From contig JACKOP010000004.1 of the NCBI GenBank assembly GCA_024234165.1, forward strand, positions 224,501 through 288,500: 64,000 bases of DNA. Reading direction: 5' to 3'. The DNA is from Pseudomonadales bacterium. GTDB taxonomy: Bacteria; Pseudomonadota; Gammaproteobacteria; Pseudomonadales; UBA5518. A model generated the notes under the pieces. The model saw only the letters and a program-made list of their open reading frames with translations, searched no databases and was not told the DNA's origin. The position numbers and the translations under genes are program-made. This document shows, piece after piece, positions 16,346 to 25,385 of the stretch. Numbering within the stretch: position 1 is the stretch's first letter; the number at the start of each line of letters is the position of its first letter.

Positions 16346-17260
16346 TTACATCCTGTCCCGTTTATAAATCAACGACGTTATCTGTTCCGACAACAAGCCA
16401 AACAAGAACGTGACCAATGAACCGATCAATAACAGTGCGCTCATGTTGGTGAACCTTCCGTACGTAAGGAAAGTGTATGCGTAGTATCCCAATCCCAAGA
16501 CCCCCAACGCGAATGCCACCGGAAAGTAAATACGCAATGGCGAGTACAGTGTGCCGACCCTGAAGATGATCAGCAGGAACTTGATGCCATCACGAAGAGC
16601 AAAGATATGTGATCGCCCGTGGCGCGGCAGTACGCGAATTGGAACGTAACTGACCGAATACCCTGACCTGAAGAATGCCATCGTACTGGTTGTCGGGTAG
16701 GAAAATCCGTTAGGCAAGAGGTACAGAAACTCGACGAATCGCTCACGATATGCAGCACGAAAACCGGAGGTGAGGTCCATTATCTGGTGCCCGACCATCC
16801 ATGACGCGAAGCGATTGAACACTCCGTTTGCAATGCGGCGTGAGCTATTTGCCTGTCCGGTGGCACAACGCGCACCGACGACCATGTCATAGCCAGACTG
16901 CAGCCTGAGCAAAAGCGCACCGATGTCTTCAGGCAGATGCTGCCCGTCACCGTCCATGAACACCAGAACATCACCCGTAGCGCTTCGCACTCCGGTCTTG
17001 ATCGCCGCTCCGTTTCCCTTCGAATACGGATGCGATACGACTGCGGCCCCAGCCGCCTTTGCCTCCGAAACGGTTCCATCAGACGACCCATCGTCGATGA
17101 CGAGTACCTCAAATTCCGGATGCCGCGCCAGCACGTCGGAAACAATGGCTCCGATGCGTGACTCCTCGTTTTTCGCGGGAATGATGACCGAAACTCGCAC
17201 TGGCGTCCTTTCTCCTGACAACTCTACCGCAAGCGCCGGATCCATCTCCTGGGTGCTCAC
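16346..17260 (-). CDS. DPM1/polyprenyl-phosphate-type GT2 with two C-terminal membrane helices
   Basis: A 304-residue protein: a GT-A domain with VSVIIPAKNEESRIG, VLVIDDGSSDGT and LVFMDGDGQHLPED, followed by two membrane helices (IYFPVAFALGVLGLGYYAYTF and MSALLLIGSLVTFLFGLL). This is the layout of enzymes that load one sugar onto undecaprenyl phosphate. The start overlaps the stop of the GT-C gene by four bases (17257-17260), implying the two act together: this one makes the lipid-phosphate sugar and the GT-C protein uses it. Donor sugar unknown. Confidence 0.87.
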   Translation of the reverse strand: MSTQEMDPALAVELSGERTPVRVSVIIPAKNEESRIGAIVSDVLARHPEFEVLVIDDGSSDGTVSEAKAAGAAVVSHPYSKGNGAAIKTGVRSATGDVLVFMDGDGQHLPEDIGALLLRLQSGYDMVVGARCATGQANSSRRIANGVFNRFASWMVGHQIMDLTSGFRAAYRERFVEFLYLLPNGFSYPTTSTMAFFRSGYSVSYVPIRVLPRHGRSHIFALRDGIKFLLIIFRVGTLYSPLRIYFPVAFALGVLGLGYYAYTFLTYGRFTNMSALLLIGSLVTFLFGLLSEQITSLIYKRDRM

Positions 17261-19227
17261 TGAACGTCTCCATCGGGTAGCACGGAGGATTCTGCTTCAT
17301 GTACACCTTCCAGCAGCTCGATACGCATCTCGAGACGCTCGATATTCTTCACCCACCAAGAATACACCCAGGGTCGCCGTGGAGCGTACGTCGCGATCCA
17401 GGACAGCAAATTCCTCGCCTCGTGCGGAAGCTGCGCGGACAGCAGCAGCTCGACCATCAATTCGGCACCCGGTACGTCAGGGGCGAGTTCAAACCGCTTT
17501 CGCGCATGATACATCGCTTGTTCGAGGTTTCTCTGATCAATCCAGTAGTCACGAAGATACTGGTACGCAAATGCGCGAAGCTCCGGACTGAACCGCGGGC
17601 TCGGCTCGCTGACCATTTCAAAGAGTTGTCGCACATCATCCTGAGCAACGGCGTGGCACCGGCCATCGGCTATGCGCTTCGCAATGCTTGTCAGAAGCAA
17701 TCCCAGATGATGACTTGCAGAACGGGTCTCCAATTCGTCCCGCAGGCGATGGAGAGTGCTCCTGATTTCCGCCTCGGACATCAGGGAGCAATACACATCA
17801 AGCTTATAGGCCATGAAGTCTGGCTGTGCCACCAATCGAGCATCTGCATCGCGTACCACTGCGAGCATCCCGTCAATATCACCATTACTCGCCAGCACTG
17901 ATGAGCGAAACATCAGCGCACGCTGGGACGCCGGATTGTCCCTATGCCACACGGCGGCCGCAGTGTCGCGGTTCGACCATACACGAGCTGACTGGACGAG
18001 CACCGTAAGTTGCGTCAGCGCGATTACGGTCAGTGCAGCAAAACGAAGAGCGGGCGCCGCAGAACCTGATGCGATCCATCCTGCAATCGCAAGCCAGACC
18101 CCCACGGAAGGTAGATAATTTCGATGTTCGAAATATAGTTCGAGTCCCAGAACAGTCGATTCGAGCAGGTGGCCGAGCAGAAACCAGAACACTGCAAAAT
18201 GCAGCCAGGAACAGTGCCGCCGCCTGGTCCACAACCCGGCAATGACCATCCCGGCCCAAGTCAGCAACGACAACAATCCGGTCGGCGGGTCGATGACACT
18301 TTCGGAGACATCGAACCCGTCCTGATACGGCCCGATTCCCGAGCGAACGGGAAGGAGCAGCATGCGCAGATACCGGAACAGGATGCGGGATTCCGTAATC
18401 AAACGTTGCGGCAGGTCAAAATTGCGTCCTGGAAAAATTCCCTCGCTCAACCACGAGTAGCGCAACAAATAGGCAACCACAAAGGCCAGTGGGAAATAGA
18501 GAAAGCAGATCTTCCACCACAACGGGAAGCGCCCCCCAAGGGGCCTGCCTGCCTGGACCGGTAAAAACATGACGATGCAAAATGCATAAACCGGCAAAAG
18601 AATCGCATTTTCCTTTGCGAACACACCAAGCAATGTTCCGAACCCGAGGCTTGCGGCCGCGAGCGTCAGCCCCCGCCATCGTACAGCGCTGATGAGCTCG
18701 GCGCCCTTGAGAAAACCGATCAAACCCGTCAGCACAAAGACCGATGCGAGCAGATTCATTCTCTGCACGATCATCAGGGTGCTGGATAGAATCAGGGGGC
18801 TTGCGCCCCACAACAAGGCTGCAGTGACGGCAAAAACGAGGCGCCTGCGCTCGTCCAATATCGCAGCCCGCGCCACGAGCAGACCGAGCCACAGGACCAG
18901 CAGGATGTTGATCAGATGGATCAGTGTGTTGGTACGAATGAAGCTGGCCGGATCATCTGGCCAGTAGGCGATATCGATCAGGAACGATGCCATCGAAAGC
19001 GGACGCCCGAGCGGCCCCGCCGATCCGCCAAACACGAACAGCATTGCAGATTCGAAATCGACCACTTGCCCCAGTCCCTTGAGATTGGGTTCGTCGTCAA
19101 ATGAAAGACCAAAGGAAAATCCAATCGAATAGATCTTGTAAATGAGAATGAGGCCCACCACGACTGCAGCGACGGCCCCTATTCCAGCAACGCCACGTCG
19201 CGCCGTGACCTGCGTTCTCGGTTGCAC
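17257..19227 (-). CDS. GT-C-fold membrane glycosyltransferase with helical-repeat C-terminus (TMTC-like)
   Basis: A 656-residue protein starting at a GTG. A first membrane helix is followed by SFDDEPNL, the acidic periplasmic loop that carries the catalytic Asp in GT-C enzymes. GPLGRPLSMASFLID and NTLIHLINILLVLWL then follow the TMTC/PMT-like order. About ten membrane segments reach residue 420; the last 230 residues are soluble, helical and TPR-like. It lies directly behind pilA on the same strand. I infer a transferase for a secreted protein, the pilin being the obvious candidate. It could instead ligate the cluster's glycan. Confidence 0.7.
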   Translation of the reverse strand: MQPRTQVTARRGVAGIGAVAAVVVGLILIYKIYSIGFSFGLSFDDEPNLKGLGQVVDFESAMLFVFGGSAGPLGRPLSMASFLIDIAYWPDDPASFIRTNTLIHLINILLVLWLGLLVARAAILDERRRLVFAVTAALLWGASPLILSSTLMIVQRMNLLASVFVLTGLIGFLKGAELISAVRWRGLTLAAASLGFGTLLGVFAKENAILLPVYAFCIVMFLPVQAGRPLGGRFPLWWKICFLYFPLAFVVAYLLRYSWLSEGIFPGRNFDLPQRLITESRILFRYLRMLLLPVRSGIGPYQDGFDVSESVIDPPTGLLSLLTWAGMVIAGLWTRRRHCSWLHFAVFWFLLGHLLESTVLGLELYFEHRNYLPSVGVWLAIAGWIASGSAAPALRFAALTVIALTQLTVLVQSARVWSNRDTAAAVWHRDNPASQRALMFRSSVLASNGDIDGMLAVVRDADARLVAQPDFMAYKLDVYCSLMSEAEIRSTLHRLRDELETRSASHHLGLLLTSIAKRIADGRCHAVAQDDVRQLFEMVSEPSPRFSPELRAFAYQYLRDYWIDQRNLEQAMYHARKRFELAPDVPGAELMVELLLSAQLPHEARNLLSWIATYAPRRPWVYSWWVKNIERLEMRIELLEGVHEAESSVLPDGDVQ

Positions 19228-19251
19228 GAACGGCCATACCTGATATGAAAC

Positions 19252-19282
19252 AAAAAAAGCAAGGGCCCCGAAGAGCCCTTGC
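19252..19282 (-). terminator. Rho-independent terminator behind pilA
   Basis: On the minus strand GCAAGGGC pairs with GCCCTTGC around an 8-base loop (19259-19282) and is followed by seven T (19252-19258). It sits between the pilA stop (19314) and the GT-C start (19227). It should cap pilin mRNA while letting a fraction read on. Confidence 0.88.
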
Positions 19283-19313
19283 CGGAAGTGGAGAAGCAGC
19301 GTGCTCTACTGCA

Positions 19314-19775
19314 TCACTTGCAGCTTCCGGGACGGTACTTGGCAGGCACCGTGGTGTTGTTGTCTTGTCCACACGCCCATGTAATAACGCCAGAACCGGT
19401 AACGGTTGCGCCAAATGCCAGCGTATTCTCGGTATTTGCGAGTTCTGAAATTCCATTGGACGCAGCAGTGTTAACGATCGCAAGTTCGATTCTACCGTGC
19501 GTAGCATCAACTTTTGTCCAGGAAACACCACGAACCTTTCCGGCAGGCCCAGTATTGAATACGGCGGTGGAAGCGCTCGTCGGCAGTGCGCCTTTTGCAG
19601 CATAGTATTCGGTCAGTGCCGTCTTCGCTTCCGAACCACGCGCCATCACTTCACTCAACTTCGCCCTTACCGTGTAATCCTGATACGCCGGCAGTGCCAC
19701 TGCCGCCAGGATGCCCACGATCGCGATCACGATCATCAATTCAATGAGGGTAAAACCCTTCTGTACTTGCTTCAT
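19314..19775 (-). CDS. pilA: Type IV major pilin
   Basis: A 153-residue prepilin. Leader MKQVQKG is cut after Gly by PilD, leaving F1-T-L-I-E5, followed by the hydrophobic N-terminal helix (LMIVIAIVGILAAVALPAYQ). Two C-terminal cysteines (WACGQDNNTTVPAKYRPGSC) form the D-loop disulphide with the usual TVPxKYRPxSC ending. AAAGGAG precedes the start. It is followed by a terminator and the GT-C/DPM1-like pair, and is divergent from pilB across a 427-base gap. A long pilus fibre for twitching or adhesion is the expected product. Confidence 0.95.
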   Translation of the reverse strand: MKQVQKGFTLIELMIVIAIVGILAAVALPAYQDYTVRAKLSEVMARGSEAKTALTEYYAAKGALPTSASTAVFNTGPAGKVRGVSWTKVDATHGRIELAIVNTAASNGISELANTENTLAFGATVTGSGVITWACGQDNNTTVPAKYRPGSCK

Positions 19776-20202
19776 GCTTCTGCTCCTTTGGTTTGCAGAG
19801 AGGTTGGTCAGCGCCGGTTTGAATATAGAACCGTTTCCGGTTCACGCAAGTTGATGGTCAAGTTGCGTGCCAAAAGATCACGAAGACAAACAAAACCTTC
19901 TGAAAACAATGTGTTATGCGTCTGGATACACGTCTCGAAGGGCTGCGATGCGTGCTGCAGGGAACGCCTTGCGGCCTCGTACGGTGCCCGAATGCGCCGA
20001 TGACTGACAAATTTTGTCAGTTTTGCTTGATGGTTTTTGAGCAATGCGGGGGACGCAAGCTGCGTTCTTGGAGTGGAAGCAGTGACAGGGAGGGACCAGA
20101 CACCTGCGCGAATGCAGACTGGCACGCGGCAGGCTCCGACGCACGTCGATTCGGCGGCTATACTGAACGCCGTCATTGCGTGCGGTTAAATATAGAGGCT
20201 TC
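19776..20202. other. Divergent pilA-pilB intergenic region
   Basis: This gap holds the pilA leader, a sigma-54-like site and the upstream region of pilB. The stretch 19900-20170 has no open frame with coding character that I trust and none of the palindromic repeats seen elsewhere. Confidence 0.5.
19857..19872 (-). promoter_or_regulatory. Sigma-54-like promoter of pilA (imperfect)
   Basis: The minus strand reads TGGCACGCAACTTGAC: a perfect TGGCAC -24 box and a TTGA in place of the TTGC -12 box at the correct spacing, 82 bases before the pilA start. pilA is classically RpoN/PilR controlled, which favours the call. The mismatch in the -12 GC weakens it. Confidence 0.35.
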
Positions 20203-21924
20203 ATGAACGTGAACGCGGCACCACCGCTGACCGGGCTGGCCCGGAGACTGGTGCAGGACGGCATCCTCGAGGAGCAGGTCGCCCGTTCGGCAGTGCAGGA
20301 TGCGCGCACGCGCAAGCTGCACTTCGTCGCGCACGTAGTCGAGAGCGGCCTCGCGAACAGCATGCGGGTGGCGGAGTCGGCCTCGGACGAGTTCGGCACG
20401 CCGCTGCTCGACCTCTCGGCATTCAACCTCGACACGTGCCCGAAGAGCCTCGTCGACGTCAAGCTGATCGAGAAGCACCGCACCATTCCGCTGTTCAAGC
20501 GCGGCAACCGGCTCTACATCGCGGTGTCGGACCCCACCAATCTCTTCGCGCTGGACGAGATCAAGTTCCATACCGGGATCAGCACCGAGGCGGTGCTGGT
20601 CGACGAGACCTCGCTCGCACGCGCGATGCAGAAGTTCCTGAAGGCGGCCGAGGAAGCCTCGGGTGGCGCCTTCAGCGATCTGGACGCGGTAGGGCTGGAA
20701 GACCTCGACATCGAGGGTGGCGAAGCGAAGGCGGATGAAGGGGACGTTCGCACCGACACCGACGAGACGCCCATCGTGCGCTTCGTGAACAAGGTGCTGG
20801 TGGACGCGATCCGCGGCGGCGCCTCCGACGTGCACTTCGAGCCCTACGAGAAGACCTACCGCATCCGTTACCGCACCGACGGTATCCTGCACGAGGTGGC
20901 CAGGCCGCCGGTCGCCCTTGCTCCACGGCTTGCAGCACGCCTGAAGGTGATGTCGCAGATGGACATCTCCGAGCGGCGTGTTCCGCAGGACGGGCGCATC
21001 AAGATGCGGCTGTCGAAGACACGCGCCATCGACTTTCGCGTGAACACGCTGCCGACGATCTTCGGCGAGAAGGTGGTGCTGCGTATCCTAGACCCGGCAA
21101 GCGCGCAGCTCGGCATCGAGGCGCTCGGTTTCGAGGCGTACCAGCGCGAGCTGTACATGCACTACCTGATGCAGCCGCAGGGAATGATGCTGTTCACCGG
21201 CCCCACCGGCAGCGGCAAGACGGTGTCGATGTACACCGGGCTCGGCATCCTGAACACCGACGAGCGCAACATCTCCACCGCGGAAGATCCGGTGGAGATC
21301 AACATGAGCGGCATCAACCAGGTGCACGTGAACGCGCGGGTCGGGCTGACGTTCGCCGAGGCCTTGCGCTCGTTCCTGCGCCAGGACCCGGACGTGATCA
21401 TGGTGGGGGAGATCCGCGACCTGGAAACCGCCGAAATCGCGGTGAAAGCGGCGCAGACCGGCCACATGGTGATGTCGACGCTGCACACCAACTCGGCCTG
21501 CGAGACGATCACCCGTTTGCTGAACATGGGCGTGGCGCCGTTCAACGTGGCCACCTCGGTGAACCTGATCATCGCACAGCGCCTCGCGCGCCGGCTGTGC
21601 CAGCACTGTGCGACGGAATTGCGCCTGCCCGAAGAGGTGCTGCTCGACGAGGGGTTCCGGCCCGACGAACTGCCCACGCTGACGATCAAGAAGCCGGTGG
21701 GTTGCGACAAGTGCCTGAACGGCTACAAGGGCCGGGTGGGTATCTACGAAACGGTTCCGGTCACGAAGGAGCTGGCCGAAATCATCCTGGCAGGTGGAAA
21801 TGCGATGGAACTCTCGGCCATGGCGCGCAAGCAGGGCTACGATGACCTGCGACGCTCCGCCTTGATAAAGGCAGGCCGCGGGCTCACCAGCCTGGAAGAA
21901 GTCAACCGCGTTACGAAGGACTGA
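20203..21924 (+). CDS. pilB: Type IV pilus extension ATPase
   Basis: About 573 residues from ATG 20203 (MNVNAAPPLTGL), which has a GAGG upstream; an earlier ATG at 20176 is possible. An N-terminal PilZ-interacting/GSPII_E_N domain is followed by the ATPase: Walker A GPTGSGKTVSMYTG (about 336), Asp box, Walker B VGEIRDLETAEIA and His box STLHTNSACETI. A C-terminal four-cysteine zinc site (CQHC ... CDKC) is present. It powers pilin polymerisation at the inner membrane. pilC begins three bases after its stop. Confidence 0.96.
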   Translation: MNVNAAPPLTGLARRLVQDGILEEQVARSAVQDARTRKLHFVAHVVESGLANSMRVAESASDEFGTPLLDLSAFNLDTCPKSLVDVKLIEKHRTIPLFKRGNRLYIAVSDPTNLFALDEIKFHTGISTEAVLVDETSLARAMQKFLKAAEEASGGAFSDLDAVGLEDLDIEGGEAKADEGDVRTDTDETPIVRFVNKVLVDAIRGGASDVHFEPYEKTYRIRYRTDGILHEVARPPVALAPRLAARLKVMSQMDISERRVPQDGRIKMRLSKTRAIDFRVNTLPTIFGEKVVLRILDPASAQLGIEALGFEAYQRELYMHYLMQPQGMMLFTGPTGSGKTVSMYTGLGILNTDERNISTAEDPVEINMSGINQVHVNARVGLTFAEALRSFLRQDPDVIMVGEIRDLETAEIAVKAAQTGHMVMSTLHTNSACETITRLLNMGVAPFNVATSVNLIIAQRLARRLCQHCATELRLPEEVLLDEGFRPDELPTLTIKKPVGCDKCLNGYKGRVGIYETVPVTKELAEIILAGGNAMELSAMARKQGYDDLRRSALIKAGRGLTSLEEVNRVTKD

Positions 21925-21926
21925 AC

Positions 21927-23162
21927 ATGGCACAGGCGGCGCACGCGTCCCAACTTCTCAAGACCGAAACCTTCCATTACCAGGGCAAGGACCGGCGCGG
22001 CAGCCCGGTGCAGGGCGAGATCAAGAGCGAGAGCATTTCCCTGGCGAAGGCGCAACTGCGCAAGCAGGGCATCCTGGCGCAGACGGTGCGCAAGAAGGGC
22101 AAGCCGCTGTTCGGCGAGCGCAAGAAGGCGATCACGCCGGCAGACATCGCCGTTTTCTCACGCCAGCTCGCAACGATGATGAAGGCCGGCGTGCCGCTGG
22201 TGCAGTCCTTCGACATCGTGGCCGACGGGCAGGACAACGCGGCATTCCGCGAGCTGATCGTGACCCTGCGCAACGACGTGGCGGGCGGCAACAGCCTGGC
22301 GTCCGCGCTCGCGAAGCATCCGCGCCAGTTCGACGACCTGTTCTGCAACCTGGTGCACGCCGGCGAACAGTCGGGAAAGCTGGACTCGATGCTCGATCGC
22401 GTGGCGACGTACAAGGAGAAGACCGAGGCGCTGAAGGCCAAGATCCGCAAGGCGCTGACCTACCCGGCGGCGGTGATCCTGGTCGCGATCATCGTGACCA
22501 CGATCCTGCTGATCTGGGTGGTGCCGCAGTTCGCCGAGACCTTCAGCAGTTTCGGTGCCGACCTGCCGGCGTTCACGCTGCTGGTCCTGAAGATGTCGCA
22601 GTTCATGCAGGCGTACTGGTGGGTCGTACTGGGCAGCCTGGCGGCGGCGGGCTTTGCGTTCCGGGAAGCGCGGCTGCGAAACAAGAAATTCGCTGACCAG
22701 GTCGATGCGCTGACGCTGCGGATTCCGATCGTCGGGCCGATCGTGAAGGAAGCCGTGGTGGCGCGCTTTGCACGTACGCTGTGCACCACCTTCGCGGCCG
22801 GTGTGCCGCTGGTGGAGGCGCTGGAGTCGGTGGCGGGTGCTGCCGGCAACGCCGTTTACGCAAAGGCGATCCGCCAGATCCGCGACGACGTGACGGTGGG
22901 TACGCAGCTCAACCACGCAATTCGTTCGACCAACATCTTCCCGATGATGCTGCTGCACATGGTGGCGATCGGCGAAGAGTCCGGCGCGCTCGATTCGATG
23001 CTGGACAAGGTGGCGACGCACTTCGAGACGGAGGTCGACAACAAGGTCGATGGCCTGACCTCGTTGCTCGAGCCGCTGATCATGGCGGTGCTGGGCGTGC
23101 TGGTAGGCGGGCTGATGGTGGCGATGTATCTGCCGATCTTCATGCTTGGTTCCGTGATGTGA
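21927..23162 (+). CDS. pilC: Type IV pilus inner-membrane platform protein
   Basis: A 411-residue protein with two copies of the GspF fold: FSRQLATMMKAGVPLVQSFD near residue 75 and FARTLCTTFAAGVPLVEALE near 275. Membrane segments lie at about 185-205, 230 and the C-terminus (LIMAVLGVLVGGLMVAMYLP). It connects PilB to the growing fibre. It ends right before a dense repeat array that separates it from pilD. Confidence 0.96.
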   Translation: MAQAAHASQLLKTETFHYQGKDRRGSPVQGEIKSESISLAKAQLRKQGILAQTVRKKGKPLFGERKKAITPADIAVFSRQLATMMKAGVPLVQSFDIVADGQDNAAFRELIVTLRNDVAGGNSLASALAKHPRQFDDLFCNLVHAGEQSGKLDSMLDRVATYKEKTEALKAKIRKALTYPAAVILVAIIVTTILLIWVVPQFAETFSSFGADLPAFTLLVLKMSQFMQAYWWVVLGSLAAAGFAFREARLRNKKFADQVDALTLRIPIVGPIVKEAVVARFARTLCTTFAAGVPLVEALESVAGAAGNAVYAKAIRQIRDDVTVGTQLNHAIRSTNIFPMMLLHMVAIGEESGALDSMLDKVATHFETEVDNKVDGLTSLLEPLIMAVLGVLVGGLMVAMYLPIFMLGSVM

Positions 23163-23445
23163 TGTCGGGTTCTGTCGGCATGAATGCCGACCTACGGCGA
23201 TGTCCCGTCGGCATGAATGCCGACCTACGAACATCTGTCGGCATGAATGCCGACCCACACGTAGGTCGGGTTTCAACCCGACGGATTGTAGGTCGGGTTT
23301 CAACCCGACGAATGCCGATGCAAATTCCTGTCGGCATGAATGCCGACCTACGGCGACACATCGTCGGCATGAATGCCGACCCACGAACATCCGTCGGCAT
23401 GAATGCCGACCCACATGTAGGTCGGGTTTCAACCCGACGAATGTC
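23163..23445. repeat. REP-like hairpin array between pilC and pilD
   Basis: At least nine hairpins in 283 bases. Six have the reversed form of foot GTAG (or GTGG) plus GTCGGCATTCATGCCGAC; three have the forward form of foot GTAG plus GTCGGGTTTCAACCCGAC. Copies are separated by 5-25 bases, often with the same linker (GAACATCC). Each has an 8-bp stem and a 2-base centre. The in-frame readings through the array are not genes. Confidence 0.92.
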
Positions 23446-23466
23446 TTGCAACAACCAACAGGCCCC

Positions 23467-24357
23467 ATGCAGACCGCCACGCTGATCGAATTCCTCGCTG
23501 CCAACCCCACCCTCTTCGGCACCGGCATTGCGATCCTGGCACTGCTGATCGGCAGCTTCCTGAACGTGGTGATCCTGCGCCTGCCGCGCATGATGGAACA
23601 CACCTGGCGGCGCGAGGCGCTGCAGTTGCTGCAATCCGACGTCAGTCTTGGTGGCGGCAGCGGTGCCGAGGCGCTGAGCCTTGCCCACCCGCCGTCGACC
23701 TGCCCGAAGTGCGGGCATCTGATCCGGCCGTGGGAGAACATCCCGGTCATCAGCTATCTGTTCCTGCGCGGGCGCTGCGCGAAGTGCCGCGAACCCATCT
23801 CGGCGCGCTACCCGCTGGTGGAGGCGGCAACGGCGGTGCTGTCCGTAGTCGTGGCGCTGCACTTCGGCGTTAGCTGGACCTGCGTGCTGGCGCTGCTGTT
23901 CACGTGGGCGCTGATCGCGCTGACGATGATCGACTTCGATCACCAGTTGCTGCCCGACAGCATCACGCTGCCACTGCTGTGGCTCGGACTGCTCGTGAAT
24001 TCCTTCGGCGTGCTGGTGCCGCTGGTGGACGCGGTGTGGGGCGCGGCGCTCGGGTATCTGTCGTTGTGGAGCGTCTACTGGGCATTCAGGCTGCTGACCG
24101 GCAAGGAAGGCATGGGTTTCGGTGATTTCAAGCTGCTGGCCGCGCTCGGTGCATGGCTGGGCTGGCAGGCACTGCCGCTGGTGATCATCCTGTCGTCGCT
24201 GGTCGGCGCGGTGATCGGCGTGGTGCTGATCGTCGCGCTCGGGCGCGACCGCAATGTGCCGATTCCGTTCGGTCCCTATCTGGCCGCAGCGGGCTGGATC
24301 ACGCTGCTGTGGGGAGATGCCATCAGCGGCGTGTATTTGTCCACCGTAGCGCCGTAG
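23467..24357 (+). CDS. pilD: Prepilin peptidase / N-methyltransferase
   Basis: 296 residues from ATG 23467 (MQTATLIEFLAANP); the open frame further upstream is repeat sequence and is rejected. The N-terminal cytoplasmic domain has the four-cysteine zinc site (CPKCGH ... CAKCREP) used by methylating prepilin peptidases. The two catalytic Asp are in TMIDFDHQLLPD and the GMGFGDFKLL motif. About eight membrane segments. It cleaves and N-methylates PilA and minor pilins. Its TAG stop coincides with a GTAGGG sequence that begins the next repeat array. Confidence 0.95.
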   Translation: MQTATLIEFLAANPTLFGTGIAILALLIGSFLNVVILRLPRMMEHTWRREALQLLQSDVSLGGGSGAEALSLAHPPSTCPKCGHLIRPWENIPVISYLFLRGRCAKCREPISARYPLVEAATAVLSVVVALHFGVSWTCVLALLFTWALIALTMIDFDHQLLPDSITLPLLWLGLLVNSFGVLVPLVDAVWGAALGYLSLWSVYWAFRLLTGKEGMGFGDFKLLAALGAWLGWQALPLVIILSSLVGAVIGVVLIVALGRDRNVPIPFGPYLAAAGWITLLWGDAISGVYLSTVAP

Positions 24358-24716
24358 GGTGGCATTCGTCGGGTTGAAACCCGACCTACGTCACACCGCA
24401 TTCGCAGGTCTGCATTCGTCGGGTTGAAACCCGACCTACATGTGGGTCGGCATTCATGCCGACGGGTTGTCGCCGTAGGTCGGCATTCATGCCGACGATG
24501 GATGGCGGCAAAATCCGTCGGGTTGAAACCCGACCCACGTCACACCACATTCGCAGGTCTGCATTCGTCGGGTTGAAACCCGACCCACGTCACACCACAT
24601 TCGCAGGTCTGCATTCGTCGGGTTGAAACCCGACCCACGTTACACCGCATTCGCAGGTCTGCATTCGTCGGGTTGAAACCCGACCCACGTAGGTCGGCAT
24701 TCATGCCGACACGGAT
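24354..24716. repeat. REP-like hairpin array with a 50-bp tandem unit
   Basis: The gap between pilD and coaE is almost all hairpins of the GTCGGGTTTCAACCCGAC and GTCGGCATTCATGCCGAC types. A 50-base unit (hairpin plus linker with CACACCACATTCGCAGGTC) occurs about four times, three of them in direct succession at roughly 24513-24690. No gene is visible in it. Confidence 0.92.
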
Positions 24717-24729
24717 CACGGATCACGCG

Positions 24730-25353
24730 TCACTCACCGCCCATTGCGGCGGCAAGCTCCAGATAACGCGCGTGCAGCGCGAGCACCTGCGGGTGCAGCT
24801 CTTCCAGCGTGCCTTCGTTGACGATCACATCGTCGGCGCGCTCGAGCCGTCCGGCGCGGTCGATCTGAGCGGCGATGATCGCTCGCACCTGTGCTTCGTC
24901 GTTTGCATCGCGGCGCATCGTGCGTGCCAGTTGCGTCTGCTCGCTGACATCGACCACCAGCACGCGGTCGGCAAGCACGCTCTGCTTCGCCTCGAACAGC
25001 AACGGCGAGACGAGCATCGCGTACGGGCTGGCGGCCTGCTCGAGTCCGCGCCGGATTTCAGCACCGATCGCCGGATGCGTCACGCTCTCGAGCCAGCGTC
25101 GCTGCCCGGGGTCGGCGAACACGAGACGCCGCAGCGCTGCCCGGTCCAGCGTGCCGTCGGCGGCGATCACCTCCGCCCCGAAGTGCTCAGCGATCTGCGC
25201 CAGCACCGGCGTACCCGGCTCGACGACCGTGCGCGCGGCGACGTCGGCGTCGACCACCGTGATGCCGAGCTCCTCGAACAGCGCCGAAACGGCGCTCTTG
25301 CCACTGCCTATGCCTCCGGTGAGGCCGACTACGAGTTTGTGTCTGGATGCCAT
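24730..25353 (-). CDS. coaE: Dephospho-CoA kinase
   Basis: A 207-residue P-loop kinase: VGLTGGIGSGKSAVS (Walker A, residues 9-22), then DADVAARTVVEPGTPVL, the CoaE-specific segment, and SPLLFEAKQ / VLVVDVSEQTQLARTMRRD. It catalyses the last step of coenzyme A synthesis. Linkage to pilD is common in gammaproteobacteria, but here it faces pilD and lies across a repeat array. zapD and yacG, frequent next neighbours, are absent from the window. Confidence 0.95.
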   Translation of the reverse strand: MASRHKLVVGLTGGIGSGKSAVSALFEELGITVVDADVAARTVVEPGTPVLAQIAEHFGAEVIAADGTLDRAALRRLVFADPGQRRWLESVTHPAIGAEIRRGLEQAASPYAMLVSPLLFEAKQSVLADRVLVVDVSEQTQLARTMRRDANDEAQVRAIIAAQIDRAGRLERADDVIVNEGTLEELHPQVLALHARYLELAAAMGGE

Positions 25354-25385
25354 CGTGCGTGCCGTGCGAGCGGTTCGCCGGCACG

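Noticed and set aside
23200..23466. N-terminal extension of PilD rich in RHECRPT-like units
   Set aside because: The extension is read from hairpins. The ATG at 23467 gives the normal PilD start.
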